A stretch of DNA of 64,000 nucleotides from Citrus sinensis. Taxonomy: Eukaryota; Streptophyta; Magnoliopsida; Sapindales; Rutaceae. Positions within the stretch are counted from its first letter, which is position 1, and each line of letters opens with the position of its first letter. The stretch spans positions 19,547,501 to 19,611,500 of the forward strand of contig NC_068560.1 of assembly GCF_022201045.2 (NCBI RefSeq), read 5' to 3'. The translations under genes and the position numbers were made by a program. A model generated the notes under the pieces. It had not been told where the DNA came from, made no database searches, and saw only the letters and a program-made list of their open reading frames with translations. This document shows positions 1 through 11,429 of the stretch, in pieces.

Positions 1-433
1 AATCATGATAGCTAGTAATAACATTTAAGAACAACAACAATATTCGCTGCAAAACAATTAGTGAACCCTAAATCTATAATCACATCATAAAATATGAAGT
101 AAAATCCAATTCAATATAAAAGATTGTACAAATACAAAAGTTTAAGCATAAAAACGTTGATTGCTGTAAATAACGATAAATTCGGATACTCATAGATGCT
201 GATTATAAAAATTATTCATTGAATTTTTTATATTGTATAATTTTATTTAAGTAAGTAGGCAGATATTTTATACATACACATATGTAACCATTCCTACGTG
301 CATACACCTTTTTTTTTTTTTTAATATGGGCATACAGTTAAGTCGTGCAATTTAATAGTTTCATAAAAAAAAATTGATAGCGCCTGCGCTAGAGAAAAGA
401 CGATATGTGTGGGTGTGTATAGTCCTTCTCTCT
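1..433. other. Intergenic, no gene seen
   Basis: No coding exon is supported here. The DNA is AT-rich with a poly-T run near 308. From about 249 there is weak similarity to the stretch upstream of the thaumatin-like gene near 2455, so this is probably the outer part of a duplicated promoter region whose gene would lie left of the window. Confidence 0.5.
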
Positions 434-690
434 ATATATATACCTTAAATGTGATAAAACCAAAAATTAACGGAATAAGGAATATATTTGGGTAATTAAT
501 TAAAAAAATTATAAAATTAAGAAAAGGTTTTGAAATGATCTATAATAGATTAGATATAAGCTTCCATATGCAGGATGACATGAGGAAATACAAACATGAA
601 GTTGTTAATTATAAAATGCAAATGTGAATCATGCATGTGACTAATAGTGTACTTATGTCGAAGAAAAATTCTCAAAAGATCCTGTGAGCA
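434..690. repeat. Paralogous copy A of the thaumatin-like gene upstream region
   Basis: This stretch aligns, with small gaps, to 2488-2767 continued at 3461-3490. Both copies share the block containing 'ataaaattaagaaaag', then the 'catgtgactaat' block, then 'aagaaaaat' followed by 'aaaagatcctgt'. Copy A is uninterrupted at 661-669, where copy B carries a transposon. The arrangement suggests a tandem duplication of a thaumatin-like locus, with the other gene outside the window to the left. Confidence 0.75.
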
Positions 691-965
691 AGACCAAGCC
701 TTTAATTCACATTTGCCGTAAGCCTCTTTTTTTTTTTTTTTTTAACTATTTGAATAACAGGGATCAATGAATAGGTATTAAAAATCTATCCGGGACTAAA
801 GTGGCCGACCAAATTCTAAGAGTAGCGATAATTACACAAGAAGATTAGACAAAATCAGATGCCATATACGTCATTCTATATTTATAAATTTATAATTGTC
901 TTTACAATTTTATGCAAAACCTTTTATTTTCTAAAAGAGCACAAAGGTATCTCCTTAAAAAATTA

Positions 966-2390
966 TCATGGGCAGAAGGTGATAGCATAGTTAGGCCTAC
1001 CAGTACAGGTAAATGTACTAGACTTATCATCATAAGCATAACTATAAGCCTGGGGGCACTGAGTCTTGAAAATCTTAGAGTAATCTGTTGGAGGGCATTT
1101 GTCTGGCGTACCAAAGTCACCTGTACAGCAATACTGTGGCTGATTAAGTGCCAAGCATGCACTCTTGCATGCAATAACACTGCTACCATCAGACCCCTTC
1201 ACGGCCAACTCTAGTGGGCACACGGCATTCACATTTTGAGGGCAGCTGGTGGATGAACAGTTTCCTGAGCCACCACCCTGCGGTGCAAGTGAAAGAGGCA
1301 AGTTAAAGCCATCAACAAGGCTCACATCATAAAAATCTTGTCCCACATTATCTGAAGCTAGCGTTAGTTCGATGAGGGAAGCAGGTGGAGTTGCGCCTGC
1401 TCCATTGCATGACACTTGACCTGAGCCACAATCTGCGGTACCGCAAGTAAACTTTCCGGTTGCATCGGATCCACAGCCGGTTCGAGCCCATATCCGGCCT
1501 GACCACGCGGCCGGGACGCCGAGGGTTGATGATGCTTTGGAAGCTAATTCGAAGCCGGTTGAAGAGAGTTGTGGCTTGCCTGAACCGGTTAGGGTTCCTG
1601 GCCAGACTGTGAATGGACAGTTGTTTGTGAATGTGAATGTAACTGATTCAGCTCCTGTGTTAAAAAGGTCTACATTAGCATGCTTAGCTCTTTTTTTTCT
1701 TTTTTTTTCGGCCCCATTAAACAATGCTTTCCCCAAATAAATCCCAGTAACCGAAACAAACAAATAATTGACATTGATTAAACAATATATATGTATTAGC
1801 GGCTAGTACTTACCGCCCTACCGATTTTACAATACTTTGTTACCACGTCAAGATTTTCACGGAAAAGATTAAGAGTATTATGAAAACCAGAGAACAAAAT
1901 TTAGTAGTAATAACGTTTTATTTATTTATTTTTTTTTTTGGAGAGAAAATAAAAAGGCAAGATACTTGAATATAGATTGCAGTAACAATCTCGAGAATTG
2001 GATAATTTTGTAACTAATTGAATAGCTTAAATCAATAACAAAGAGACTGAACGCAGGGTGCATGCTAATGGAAGCAATGTGGTAAATAAGATTGAATTTC
2101 ATCAAATGAGGGCAAACTAGTAAATTTATCAAAGGTCGGTTTAGCCAGCACTATATTCATCCTTTCCTACGAGTGGTGGTGAAGTCAGCTGGGTTTTGAT
2201 TCGCAGGGATTAGAATGTATAAAGTATAAATTTTTAGTAGACTTTAAGATAGAATCAATAAAATTGAGAAGGCCAAGAAGGAGGACTATAACAGAGAAAC
2301 TATGTGAATACTAAATTAAAAAAGAGAGAGATATTTACCGGTGAATAAGAGAACAGATATAGCAAGGCAAAATATAGATTGAATCTCCAT
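966..2390 (-). CDS. Thaumatin-like protein (PR-5 family)
   Basis: Two exons on the minus strand: 2390-2339 (signal peptide, 52 nt) and 1654-966, joined through a phase-1 GT-AG intron (donor after 2339, acceptor CACAG before 1654), giving 246 residues. Residues 1 to about 20 are a hydrophobic signal peptide ([18 protein letters not shown]). The mature part begins [17 protein letters not shown], the classic thaumatin opening, and contains exactly 16 cysteines, the number that forms the eight disulfides of the long TLP type. The conserved acidic cleft residues of the family ([22 protein letters not shown]) are visible, which is typical of antifungal or glucan-binding TLPs. The protein ends at the expected ITFCP. 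It should be secreted to the apoplast. The long upstream in-frame extension from 1763 is intron, not the true start. The gene looks intact. Confidence 0.93.
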
Positions 2391-2484
2391 TGCCGAAAAT
2401 CCTCCCTTGATTGTTAATATTGTGGCGATTTTGTGCTTTAGAATATTTGAAGGCTAAAGTAAGTAGACGGGTATTTTATACGTG

Positions 2485-2492
2485 TATATATA
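2485..2492 (-). promoter_or_regulatory. TATA box of the thaumatin-like gene
   Basis: TATATATA on the minus strand lies about 95 nt upstream of the ATG at 2390, a normal distance for a plant core promoter with a short 5' leader. Confidence 0.5.
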
Positions 2493-3490
2493 GGCCTTAA
2501 AATTTATAAAACCAAAAGCTACCGAAATAAGTAAAGGAATATAATTGGTAATTAATGAAAAAAATATTTATAAAATTAAGAAAAGATCTTGAAACGATCT
2601 TTCAATAGATTAAATAAGATGGAGAGAGAAGATCTTCTTTTACCAATATAAACTTCCACGTGCGTGCATGATGGCATGAGTAAATACGAGCGTGCACTTG
2701 TTAATTAATAAAATAATGAATGTGGATTATACATGTGACTAATAATGTATTTATGTCAAAGAAAAATGGGAAAATATCCACCGTCCACCCGTTTTTTACA
2801 CCTTTTTCAAAAATACACAATTCTTTCATTTTTTAGCTGGAATCCACCTAAAGTTACATTTTTTTTCATTTTTCCACTTCCGTTTGGAATCCGTTAAGAA
2901 AACTAACAGAAACTTAAAAAAATGACCATTTTACCCCCAAAACGAAAATTACAATTTCACCTTAAAAAATACCAAAAATAATAAGATTTAATGATGAATA
3001 TCATTATTGGTACTTTAATGAAGTACAAAAAAATCTTAACTACTAGAGATTATAACTCAATTAATAATAAAATTCTAGTTATCTTAAATTCAATTGATGA
3101 TTTGTGAGATTGTGCTATTTTTAATACTACTGTTATAATTTAGCATTCTAATTACAGACATATTTAAAAAAAAAAACCTGCATTTGATGGTTGTGGAATT
3201 AATTTATTTATTAACCGATGGGAAAAATAATTAGATTTAATCTAATTATTTTTTGTAATTTTTAAGGTGAAATTGTAATTTTCGTTTTGGGGGTAAAATA
3301 GTCATTTTTTAAAGTTTCCGTTAGTTTTCTTAACGGATTCCAAACGGAAGTGGAAAAGTGAAAAAAAAATGTAACTTTAGGTGGATTCCAGACAAAAAAT
3401 GAAGGAATTGTGTATTTTTGAAAAAGGTGTAAAAAACGGGTGGACGGTGGATATTTTCCCAAGAAAAATCCTTAAAAGATCCTGTAGCCG
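2488..3490. repeat. Paralogous copy B of the upstream region, split by a MITE
   Basis: This is the copy directly upstream of the intact thaumatin-like gene. Similarity to 434-690 runs to 2767, is broken by the inserted element 2768-3460, and resumes at 3461 with the duplicated target followed by 'ccttaaaagatcctgt'. Confidence 0.75.
2768..3460. mobile_element. Mutator-type MITE, 693 bp, with 9-bp TSD
   Basis: The ends are long terminal inverted repeats of about 200 bp (2768-2969 and 3257-3460) that match at roughly 95% by eye and begin GGGAAAATATCCACCG. The element is flanked by a perfect 9-bp duplication AAGAAAAAT at 2759-2767 and 3461-3469, the size made by MULE transposases. The AT-rich centre has no coding capacity, so the element is non-autonomous. 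The paralogous copy at 661-669 shows one uninterrupted AAGAAAAAT, an independent empty site. Confidence 0.93.
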
Positions 3491-5033
3491 AGATCGAGCA
3501 TGCAAATTTTAAAAAATAATGTTAATAGGGAATTAAAAGTTCCAAGTGTTAATTATAAATCTATTTTAGGATTTGAAATCTTAAATGTTAATTTAAGATG
3601 TGAATATATGGTAATCGTTTTTAGAACTTAGAATTCTTTACAAATTAATTTCTTTTTTCTACAATAACTTGGTCATAAAATCTTGATTAGATTTCAATGA
3701 ATATTTTTTCAAATAAATGTTCTTTTCTTTTCGGGATAATATAGTTGTACTTTGGAATATCAATATAAGCCTTTGTTGTAATTACATAAAAGTAATAATT
3801 ACATATTGTTTCATTGTAAAATAATTTCTTCAGTAAATTAATTTCAGTTTGAATTGTTTGGATTTTCATCTATAATCTGTAATCAAAGATCTTAATACGC
3901 GTTTGGTACCCTTCTACAGTTAATATTTTTTGTTTTCCATGTTTTTGTTTCACACAATTTTTACAAAATTCTAAAATTAACTAAAAAGAAACTCACGCAC
4001 TATGTAGGACATTTTTTAGAATTTTAATTGTTTTATATTTTAAATTTTTATTTAATTAAAGTCAAATTAGATGCGTCATAGATTCTTTATTTCTATTTTA
4101 GTAGTGATTTACTTTTCCTTTCTTACTTGAGTTTATTAGGAAAGTAAATTAACCTCCCAGAGCGTTATTTTAAAGTTGACAATGGTATTAAATTTTTAAA
4201 ATAAAATTTTCCAAAATTTGTACTGTTACTTCACAAGTAATTTTTTCTTAAAAGAGATTATTCCAACTCAAATATATTAGTAATAACAAATTTTAAACAT
4301 TATAATTGTATACATATAAAATCCACAAAAAGGGGCAAAAAGATAAGTCTTGGGAGTTGGTGCAATTTTTACTGTTACTTCGCAGCTAATTATCTCTTGG
4401 GAGACGTTATCTTAATTTAAATTTTTTACTAATGACAAATTTCAAATAATTTAATTGAATATAAAACAACTGAAAGGGAGCAAAAAGTGAAGTGTTGGAG
4501 TTAGTGGAATTGCTGCTGCCCAATCCCCTACAGTGTTTACCAACGTTAATTGATAAGATATGCTCTAAATTGTTCTGCTAACGTTATCATGATTTAGTTC
4601 AATTTGATTGCTTTTGGATTAGTTAAATAAATATTTTTTTCCATTAACCATATTATATATATAAACCTTTTTTAACACAAAACCAAAACTTCATCAATGT
4701 GGCGGCTAATCAAACACATAGGTTTTAAGGAGTGTCAAGTGTCAAAACCGCTAATGATTGTAGAAAATATTTAAAGAATAATATATGATATTTACTTTTC
4801 TACTCTTAACTCTTAATGTGGTCCAAAAGCCAAATTATTAAAAAAAAAGGAATAATGGAACATATTAAATATATCCTAATGGCAGTGATTTTGGCTCATA
4901 AAGCTCCTTATTAATGCAGAATATATATCTCCAGCAGCAACATCAAATCATTCTTGAATTTTGTTTTTTGTTTTTTAAATCTTCTTATTATTTTCTATTT
5001 TTTATTTTTAAATTATTCTAAAATTCTTAATTT
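3491..5033. other. Intergenic, no gene seen
   Basis: Very AT-rich DNA without convincing exons. It holds the tandem duplication described separately at 4221-4519. Short reading frames such as 3687-3869 have the low-complexity composition of random AT-rich sequence. Confidence 0.6.
4221..4519. repeat. Diverged tandem duplication, about 149-bp unit
   Basis: Two units, about 4221-4369 and 4370-4519, share 'actgttacttc', then 'taattt/taatta', then 'taatgacaaatttcaaa'-like sequence, then '(g)gg(c/a)gcaaaaag' and 'gttggag/ggagtt'. They differ at many positions, so the duplication is old. No function is evident. Confidence 0.6.
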
Positions 5034-5355
5034 GGGTAAATTTTAAAAACTTTCATGTGTTTTGAGATAGTTGCAAGTAGATGGCAAAAATCAATTTATT
5101 TGTTAGCACACCCCTATCATTAGTTAAATTTTTCATTGATAATTAGTTGACTTTAAAATGACGAAATTACCCTAATGATAGTTTGTAGACCTGACACAGC
5201 TAAAAAATCAACAACGAAATTCAAGCCTTAGGACAAACTGGTTAACTAATTGGTTGGTTGGTTTACGGTGACTTAGTGGGTGGTCGCTGCCTTCATTTCA
5301 CATAACTCTGTGAATAATTAAAACAACACAAAATCAAAGGAAAGAAATTGTGTTT

Positions 5356-5679
5356 TGTTAAGAATACTATTAGTTGATGCTAGCTTATCAGTATAGCTTG
5401 GTTGATGTGTCAAGAGCAAACCTAATGTGTCAAAGCTTCAGTTGATATGTCAAACAGAATATTAGCTTTGTGTATTTGGTATAACTAATTGCCATATGTC
5501 ACTCTGTAATTGGCTTCTTTAGATCAATTTAGTTGTAGCTAACAACTTAATGCATATAAATTGAGCTAAGGTCAATATAACAAATTGTATTCAAGATTCT
5601 TCTTATTCAATCTAGAAAATTCCATCTCCTTCCTCTATGATTTTCTTGAGTACCAAACAACAATTTTACAATTTCAATA
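5356..5679 (+). repeat. 5' LTR of the copia element
   Basis: It starts TGTTAAGAAT and ends just before the primer-binding site. A TATAAAT near 5553 probably marks the promoter. By eye it differs from the 3' LTR at something over 10% of positions plus several indels, including a short block missing here relative to 11270-11290, so the insertion is old. Confidence 0.9.
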
Positions 5680-5691
5680 TGCTATCAAAGC
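5680..5691 (+). other. Copia primer-binding site
   Basis: TGCTATCAAAGC directly follows the 5' LTR and matches the usual plant copia primer site TGGTATCAGAGC (initiator tRNA-Met) except at two positions. Confidence 0.75.
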
Positions 5692-5918
5692 AAACAAATA
5701 TGACCAATCCAAACAAGTCAGCTTCATATTCAATCTCCTTCTCCTTTATTCAACCAATTAAACTTGATAGAACTAATTATCTTGTGTGGAGAGCTCAAGT
5801 TCATGCTTTAATTATTGCTAATGGACTTGAAAGTTTTATTAATGGTGATTTACAGTGTCCAAATCATTTTCTTGCTCAAACAGATGGTGAATCTAGTAGA
5901 TCAAAAGCTCAAGATTCA

Positions 5919-6224
5919 GTCGCTCAGCCTTTGGCCGAGTGGTCAGGGCTGCTGCCCTCCAAGTTGGAGGGCAGCAGTTCGAACCCCCACAAAAGTATTG
6001 TGGAGGTATTTCCTTCCTAAATTGAATTGAGTGAAAGTTGTCTTCTCCCTTACCTAAGAGTGAGGAGTAGACATCCCTCGAATATTTGTGTGGGTTAAAA
6101 TCCGGGCATAGCTCCATTAGCATTGATGTAAGTTGGTTCCAGAAATAGTCTGAGTTGAAAATATCAGTTATACTCTCATGTAATATGAGTTGTAATCTGA
6201 GCAATAGTATCATGTAATAAAAAA
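5919..6224 (+). mobile_element. tRNA-derived SINE nested in copia gag
   Basis: A 306-bp insertion flanked by a perfect 16-bp duplication AAAAGCTCAAGATTCA (5903-5918 and 6225-6240). The head resembles a tRNA gene: A box TGGCCGAGTGG at 5932-5942, B box AGTTCGAACCC at 5976-5986, with a near-perfect hairpin CTGCCCTCCAA/TTGGAGGGCAG between them. The body is unrelated to tRNA and ends in an A-rich tail at about 6218-6224. Removing it restores the gag reading frame at the junction, so it arrived after the copia element. Confidence 0.93.
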
Positions 6225-6592
6225 AAAAGCTCAAGATTCAAACAAACATGAGAATCCTGATTTTATTAATTGGAAGGAAATTGATAAGCTCATACAGAGC
6301 TAGATGTTGTCATTCATGGTGGATAGTGTGCTGATCATGGTGATTGATTCTGATGCTTCACTTGAGCTTCGGGAAAACCTTGCTGAAATGCTTATGTCTC
6401 AATCTAAAGTTCGTTACATGCTTCTAAAGATACGAGTTCAAACTACAAAGAAAGGAGCTCTCTCTATTGCTAATTATTTTCAGTTGATTTCATTATGCAT
6501 TTGCTTACTAGATTGGATAAAAATTATGAATATTTGGTTACAAACTTACTTGCTAGGTTGGAAAAAGATAACATTACTATTGAAGATGTGTA

Positions 6593-7065
6593 TGTTATCC
6601 CCTAAATCTTCAAAACATCCAGATTAAATTACTGAGAAATACGAAAGCGAAAGCGTACCTGAATCCATGGTGATTCGTAGTAGTTCTTGAGTGTAGGAGA
6701 TGGACTTCCAATCTTCTCTTTTCTCTTGAGTTTAGAATTCTCTTTGAGAGGATTAGAGAATTATAGAGGATTAGAGAGATTGGGGACCATAACCTCTTTT
6801 ATATAAATATCGTGACTATTAGTTTTCTTTTAGAAAACCCAACAGTCACGTTATTTATGATAATAATTATCACTTCAGCCCCTCATTAAAGTGATGATTA
6901 AATTCTGGTATTTATGCATTTAATCCACAACAATTATACCCTTAGCCATTTAATTAGCTTCAAATAGATCACTTAATTCTTGGCTTATTAAATAATAGCA
7001 CACACATTTTATTTATTTCATGTGTGGCCCCAAATATATTAGATTAATATAAAATTAATCTAACA
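6593..7065 (-). mobile_element. Solo LTR nested in copia gag
   Basis: A 473-bp insertion starting TGTTATCCCC and ending ATCTAACA, flanked by a perfect 5-bp duplication GTGTA (6588-6592 and 7066-7070). Read on the minus strand it has a TATATAAAAGAGG promoter motif (about 6798) followed by a leader-like CT-rich stretch, which sets its orientation. No internal retrotransposon sequence is present, so this is an LTR left by recombination. It interrupts gag and is therefore younger than the host copia. Confidence 0.9.
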
Positions 7066-10000
7066 GTGTATTCATTGATGCTTAGCCATGAAACTAGATT
7101 GAAAATGAATAAGGGAAAAGCACAGAGTGAAGTGTTACATAACATGTCTGTAAATTTTGCTAAAAAAAGACTTAACTATAATAAGTCTTATAGTACTAAT
7201 AAGAGAAGTTTCGATGGTGCAAATATTGGTGCCTTCGATAATAATATGAGTAGATTTATCACTGACAAGGAGATTACATGTCAAATTTGTTTCATTCCTG
7301 GTCATGGTGTTTACAAGTGCAGGAATATATTTAATCAAAACTTTATTCTTAGGCCATGGAGAAGTGGTTTAAGGCCTAGAGGTGTTATCAACTACAGAGG
7401 TTTAGTTATACTCAGAGCAGTTACGGCAGGGGATTTGGTTTTCCTTATGGTACCGGCACTATTTTTCCTAAACAACCTGGAAATGGACTTTTATTTCAAG
7501 GCAATGTTGCCTATCAAAACTCTCATTTCATGACTCCTCAAGGCTATCCTCACTTTCAAGGATCACTAGGTCATCTTAACGGGGTTCATGGTGCTAGTAA
7601 TACCTCCTTAAATATAGTTGGTTCTTCTCTTGGCTTCTATACTTCTTCTGCTCACATAATTGATTTTGGAGTTGTTATAGATCTAGCTTAGTACATTGAC
7701 TCAAGTGTGAGAAACCGTGTTACCAAAGATACATGTATATTCTCTATCTATTCAGTTTTTGTTGGGACAAGTAAGTTGCATATAGGAAATGGAATGGGCT
7801 TGAATATATGCCATGTTGGTCTTACCTTTGATCAATACTTTATCTACAAGTTCTATATACCTTAACAACATTTTACATGTTCTTGCTATCACTAAAAGTC
7901 TTTTAAATATTTCTAAACTTCTTCATAATTATGCTGTTCTTATTGAATTTCATCCAACTATGTGTTTTGTTAAGGACAAGAACACAGAGACCATTCTGCT
8001 CAAAGGGATTGTTAGAGGAGGATTGTATCAAGTTGAAGGACTTATTGCAGTGTATAGTGTTATAGTTTCTAGTAATGTCAAACCTAATGCTATGTTTCTC
8101 CCCTCAAAGTCTGTATCTAGTTTCAAACATCATCTTGTTTAAATGATTAGTCACTTAGGTGAGTCTGATACTATGCATACTCATGAAAAGTTGTCAAATG
8201 TAAACATTGTCCCAATCAATAATAAAGCCTCTAAGGCCTTATATGTTTCTTATTTGTAGCATGTTGATTGCAATCTTTTACACAAGAGAATAGATCATCC
8301 CACAATCCATGCTCTTAAGCATATAATGAAACACCTCAACTCTAACTTTGATGTGAATAAGCACATTAAAGCGTATTTTTGCAATGCCTATCAATTTGGT
8401 AAATGTCATACTGATACCTTCACCACACAACTAATAGAACTTTTATATGTTGATCTCTGGGGCTAACTCCATTACTTTCTTCCCAAGGATATCAATATTT
8501 TCTTTCTTTCTTAGATGGTTACACAAGTTTACTTGGATATTTCCCCTTACAATAAAGTATCAAACCTTCCAAACATTTATTGATTTTCAACATATGATTA
8601 AAAACAACCTTTCCACTTAAACTAAATGTCTCCAAATAGACTAGGAATGAGAATTCAAACCTTTTGTTTCCTATCTAGCTGCCCAGAGAATACAATTCAG
8701 ATATCCTTGCCTACATATTCATCATCAAAATGGAAAAATTAAGTGTAAACACAGACATATGTTGAGACAAGACATACTTTTTTAGCTTAAGTACAATTGC
8801 CATTAAAATTTTAGTGGAATGCCTTCCATATTGCCACTTATCTCATTAATAGAATACATACTCCCATTTTGAACAATAAATAACTTTTTGAACTTTTATT
8901 CAACAAGAAATCAGATTATTCAATCATGAGCGTGTTTGGTTGTGCTTATTTTCCCTTTTTGAGACCATACAATCATTACTATCTTGAGTATAGAATTGGC
9001 AGATGTATATTTCTTGGCTACAACTCACTTCACAAAGGCTATTTGTCTCTCTACTCTTCAGGAAGAGTGCATATTAATAATCATACGATCTTTAATGAGT
9101 CATGTTTTCCTTATGAGTGAAGAGTTGATTTTTCCTTAATTAATGCTTCATATGCTTCTTCATGTTCACAATGTTTTTCTTCTTCTTCTCCCACTTCGTC
9201 TGAATTTTTCTCTTCTCCTATCATTCAACTTGATATATCCTATTCTCAATCTCCAACAATAGTAGCAACAGTAACAGAGGCTTCCTCTGCATATCTTTCC
9301 CTTACATATAGTCTTGAATCCAACATCTCTCCTATATATATTTTTTTACATGATACCTCTCCCAACATCTCTCCTATACATACTTCTTTACCTAATACCT
9401 CTCCCCATGCATAGCCAACTTCTTCACTTGTTCATCATATCACCCCTCCAAAAGCCTTTGTTCATGGTCATAGTATGATAATTAGATCAAAGGCAGGAAT
9501 ATCCAAACCCAAAATTTGTATAGCAAACTGTTTATCTCAACCTACAAAACCTTCTACTATCTTAGCAGCCATGTCATATCCAAAATGGCTCCAAACCATT
9601 ACTGACGAGTATAAGGCATTAATGAATTATCAAACTTGGGTTCTTGTCAAGCCAAGTAAGCCTGTCAAAGTCAATTGGGAACAAATGTGTATTTAGGATT
9701 AAATATAATCCATATGGGATTGTACTAAAGTATGAGGCAAGACTTGTAGCTAAGGGATTTCTTCAAACTCAAGAACTGGACTATAATGAATCGCTTATTC
9801 CAGTTAAATCATTCATTATTCAAGTGATTTTAAGTTTGACAGTTATGAATAATTGGGTGTTGTGATAAATTGACATTAATAATGCATTTTTAAATAGATA
9901 TTTAACTAAAGAAGTGTATATGAAGCAGCCTGAGGGCTTTGTAGATCACTCCAAGCCTCATCATGTGTGTAGATTACATGAAGCCTTATATGGCCTCAAA

Positions 10001-11075
10001 CAAGGTCCTAGAGCTTAGTTTGACCGGTTTAGATCAGCACTTACAGCTCAATGGGAACTTACTAATTCCATATCAAATACTTCATTTTTTTTAAGAGATC
10101 TCAAAGTCATTTTTTACTTATGCTAGTAAATGTAGATGATATCATCATCACAGGCTCAAGTCCTCAAATCATACAGCAAGTCATTTCTAATTTGCAGTCT
10201 ACTTTTGCTTTAAAAGACCTTGGTGAATTGAATTAATTCATAGACATTCAGGTTATTAAGAATAATTCAGGAATCTACCTTTCTCAATCCAAGTACATAG
10301 TTGATTTACTTTATAAGGTTAATATCCAAGATAGTAAACCTTACTCAATACCAATGGCATGTGAAATTCCTCTAACAAAACCTGATGGTGAGCCTTTTGT
10401 TGATGCCACTTTATATCGAAGCACTGTTGGAGCTCTTCAATATGCTACCATAACAAGGCCCGAGATTGTGTTCTCAATAAATAAACTTGGTCAATATCTT
10501 TCAGTTCCTACAGTCAATCATTAGGAAGCTTGCAAGAGGATCTAAGATATCTAAAAGGCACCATTCTCTTTGATCTTTAATTCTATAATCATGGGACATT
10601 ATAGGTTGATTGTTTCAGTGATGCAGACTGGACAGGTGACATGGATGATAGAAGTCAATAGCTGGATATTATTTTTTTATTAGTCCTACTATGGTTTCAT
10701 GGTACTCTAAAAAGGAAGCTGTAGTCTCTAAGTCTAGCACTGAATCTGAATACAGAGCTTAGGCCATGGCAGCCACAGAGGTACTATAGATCAAGTCATT
10801 ACTTCATGAGTTAGCTCTCTTACCCTCTTCTGTTCCAACACTTTAGTGTGACAATCAGAGTGCAACAGCTTCGGCTTATAATCCCAAATTTCATTCAGGA
10901 ATAAAATATATAAAACTGGATGTTCATTTTATTAGAGAAAAATTTGTTGCCAACAGTTTTCAAGTTCAACATATTTCAAGCTCAGATCAAACTACAGATA
11001 TTTTCACAAAGGCATTATCTTATCATCCCTTCTATTACTTGTGCAGCAAGCTCAACCTTACTTTGCCAGGTTGAG

Positions 11076-11086
11076 CTTGAGGGGGA
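11076..11086 (+). other. Copia polypurine tract
   Basis: CTTGAGGGGGA immediately before the 3' LTR is the typical plant copia plus-strand priming site. Confidence 0.8.
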
Positions 11087-11424
11087 TGTTAAGAATTGTT
11101 AGTTGATGCTAGCTGATCTATATAGCTTGGTTGATGTGTCAAGAGCTAAGCTAATGTTTCAAAGCTTTAGCCTATGTGTCGAACAAAATATTAGCTTTGT
11201 GTGTTTGGTATAGCTAATTGCCATATGTCTATTTATAATTGGCTATTTTAGATCAACTTAGTTATAGCTAAGCAAAACTGTTATAGCAGCTTAATACATA
11301 TAAATTGAGCGAAGGTCAATGTAACAAATTGTATTCAAGATTCTTCTGATTCAATCTAGAACATTCTCTCTCAATTTCTCTTTGATTTTCTTAAGCACCA
11401 AACAACAATTTTACAAATTCAATA
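11087..11424 (+). repeat. 3' LTR of the copia element
   Basis: It begins TGTTAAGAATTGTTAG and ends TTCAATA, followed by the TGTTT target copy. Both LTRs end in ...CAATA rather than the canonical CA, so the terminal dinucleotide is unusual or the true end lies 3 nt earlier; the exact TSD favours the longer boundary. Confidence 0.88.
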
Positions 11425-11429
11425 TGTTT

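Larger units (their letters stand above)
5356..11424 (+). mobile_element. Ty1/copia LTR retrotransposon, degenerate
   Basis: It is bounded by LTRs 5356-5679 and 11087-11424 and a perfect 5-bp duplication TGTTT (5351-5355, 11425-11429). A primer-binding site matching initiator tRNA-Met with two mismatches follows at 5680-5691, and a polypurine tract precedes the 3' LTR. Recognisable in copia order are gag from about 5700, a CCHC zinc knuckle (CQICFIPGHGVYKC, 7279-7320), a decayed protease site near 7690-7725, GAG-pre-integrase and integrase about 7810-9120, reverse transcriptase about 9560-10330 and RNase H to about 11030. Integrase before RT places it in Ty1/copia; the Ale/Retrofit lineage is a guess. 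Many stops and frameshifts, and the RT signature YVDD read as NVDD (10129-10140), show it is dead. It carries a nested SINE and a nested solo LTR. Confidence 0.95.

Noticed and set aside
912..1214. Plus-strand open frame opposite the thaumatin-like exon
   Set aside because: It is the antisense of a strongly supported coding exon with 16 conserved cysteines and has no features of its own.
1655..1763. N-terminal extension of the thaumatin-like frame ([15 protein letters not shown]...)
   Set aside because: It is intronic read-through; the true first exon with a signal peptide is at 2339-2390 and the splice phase fits.
5919..5990. Functional tRNA gene
   Set aside because: A and B boxes are present, but the acceptor and anticodon arms do not form a cloverleaf, and the unit is followed by a SINE body, A-tail and TSD.
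6304..6627. Independent small gene
   Set aside because: It is a piece of decayed copia gag running into the nested solo LTR.
9475..9865. Small genes
   Set aside because: They are fragments of the copia reverse transcriptase broken by frameshifts and stops.
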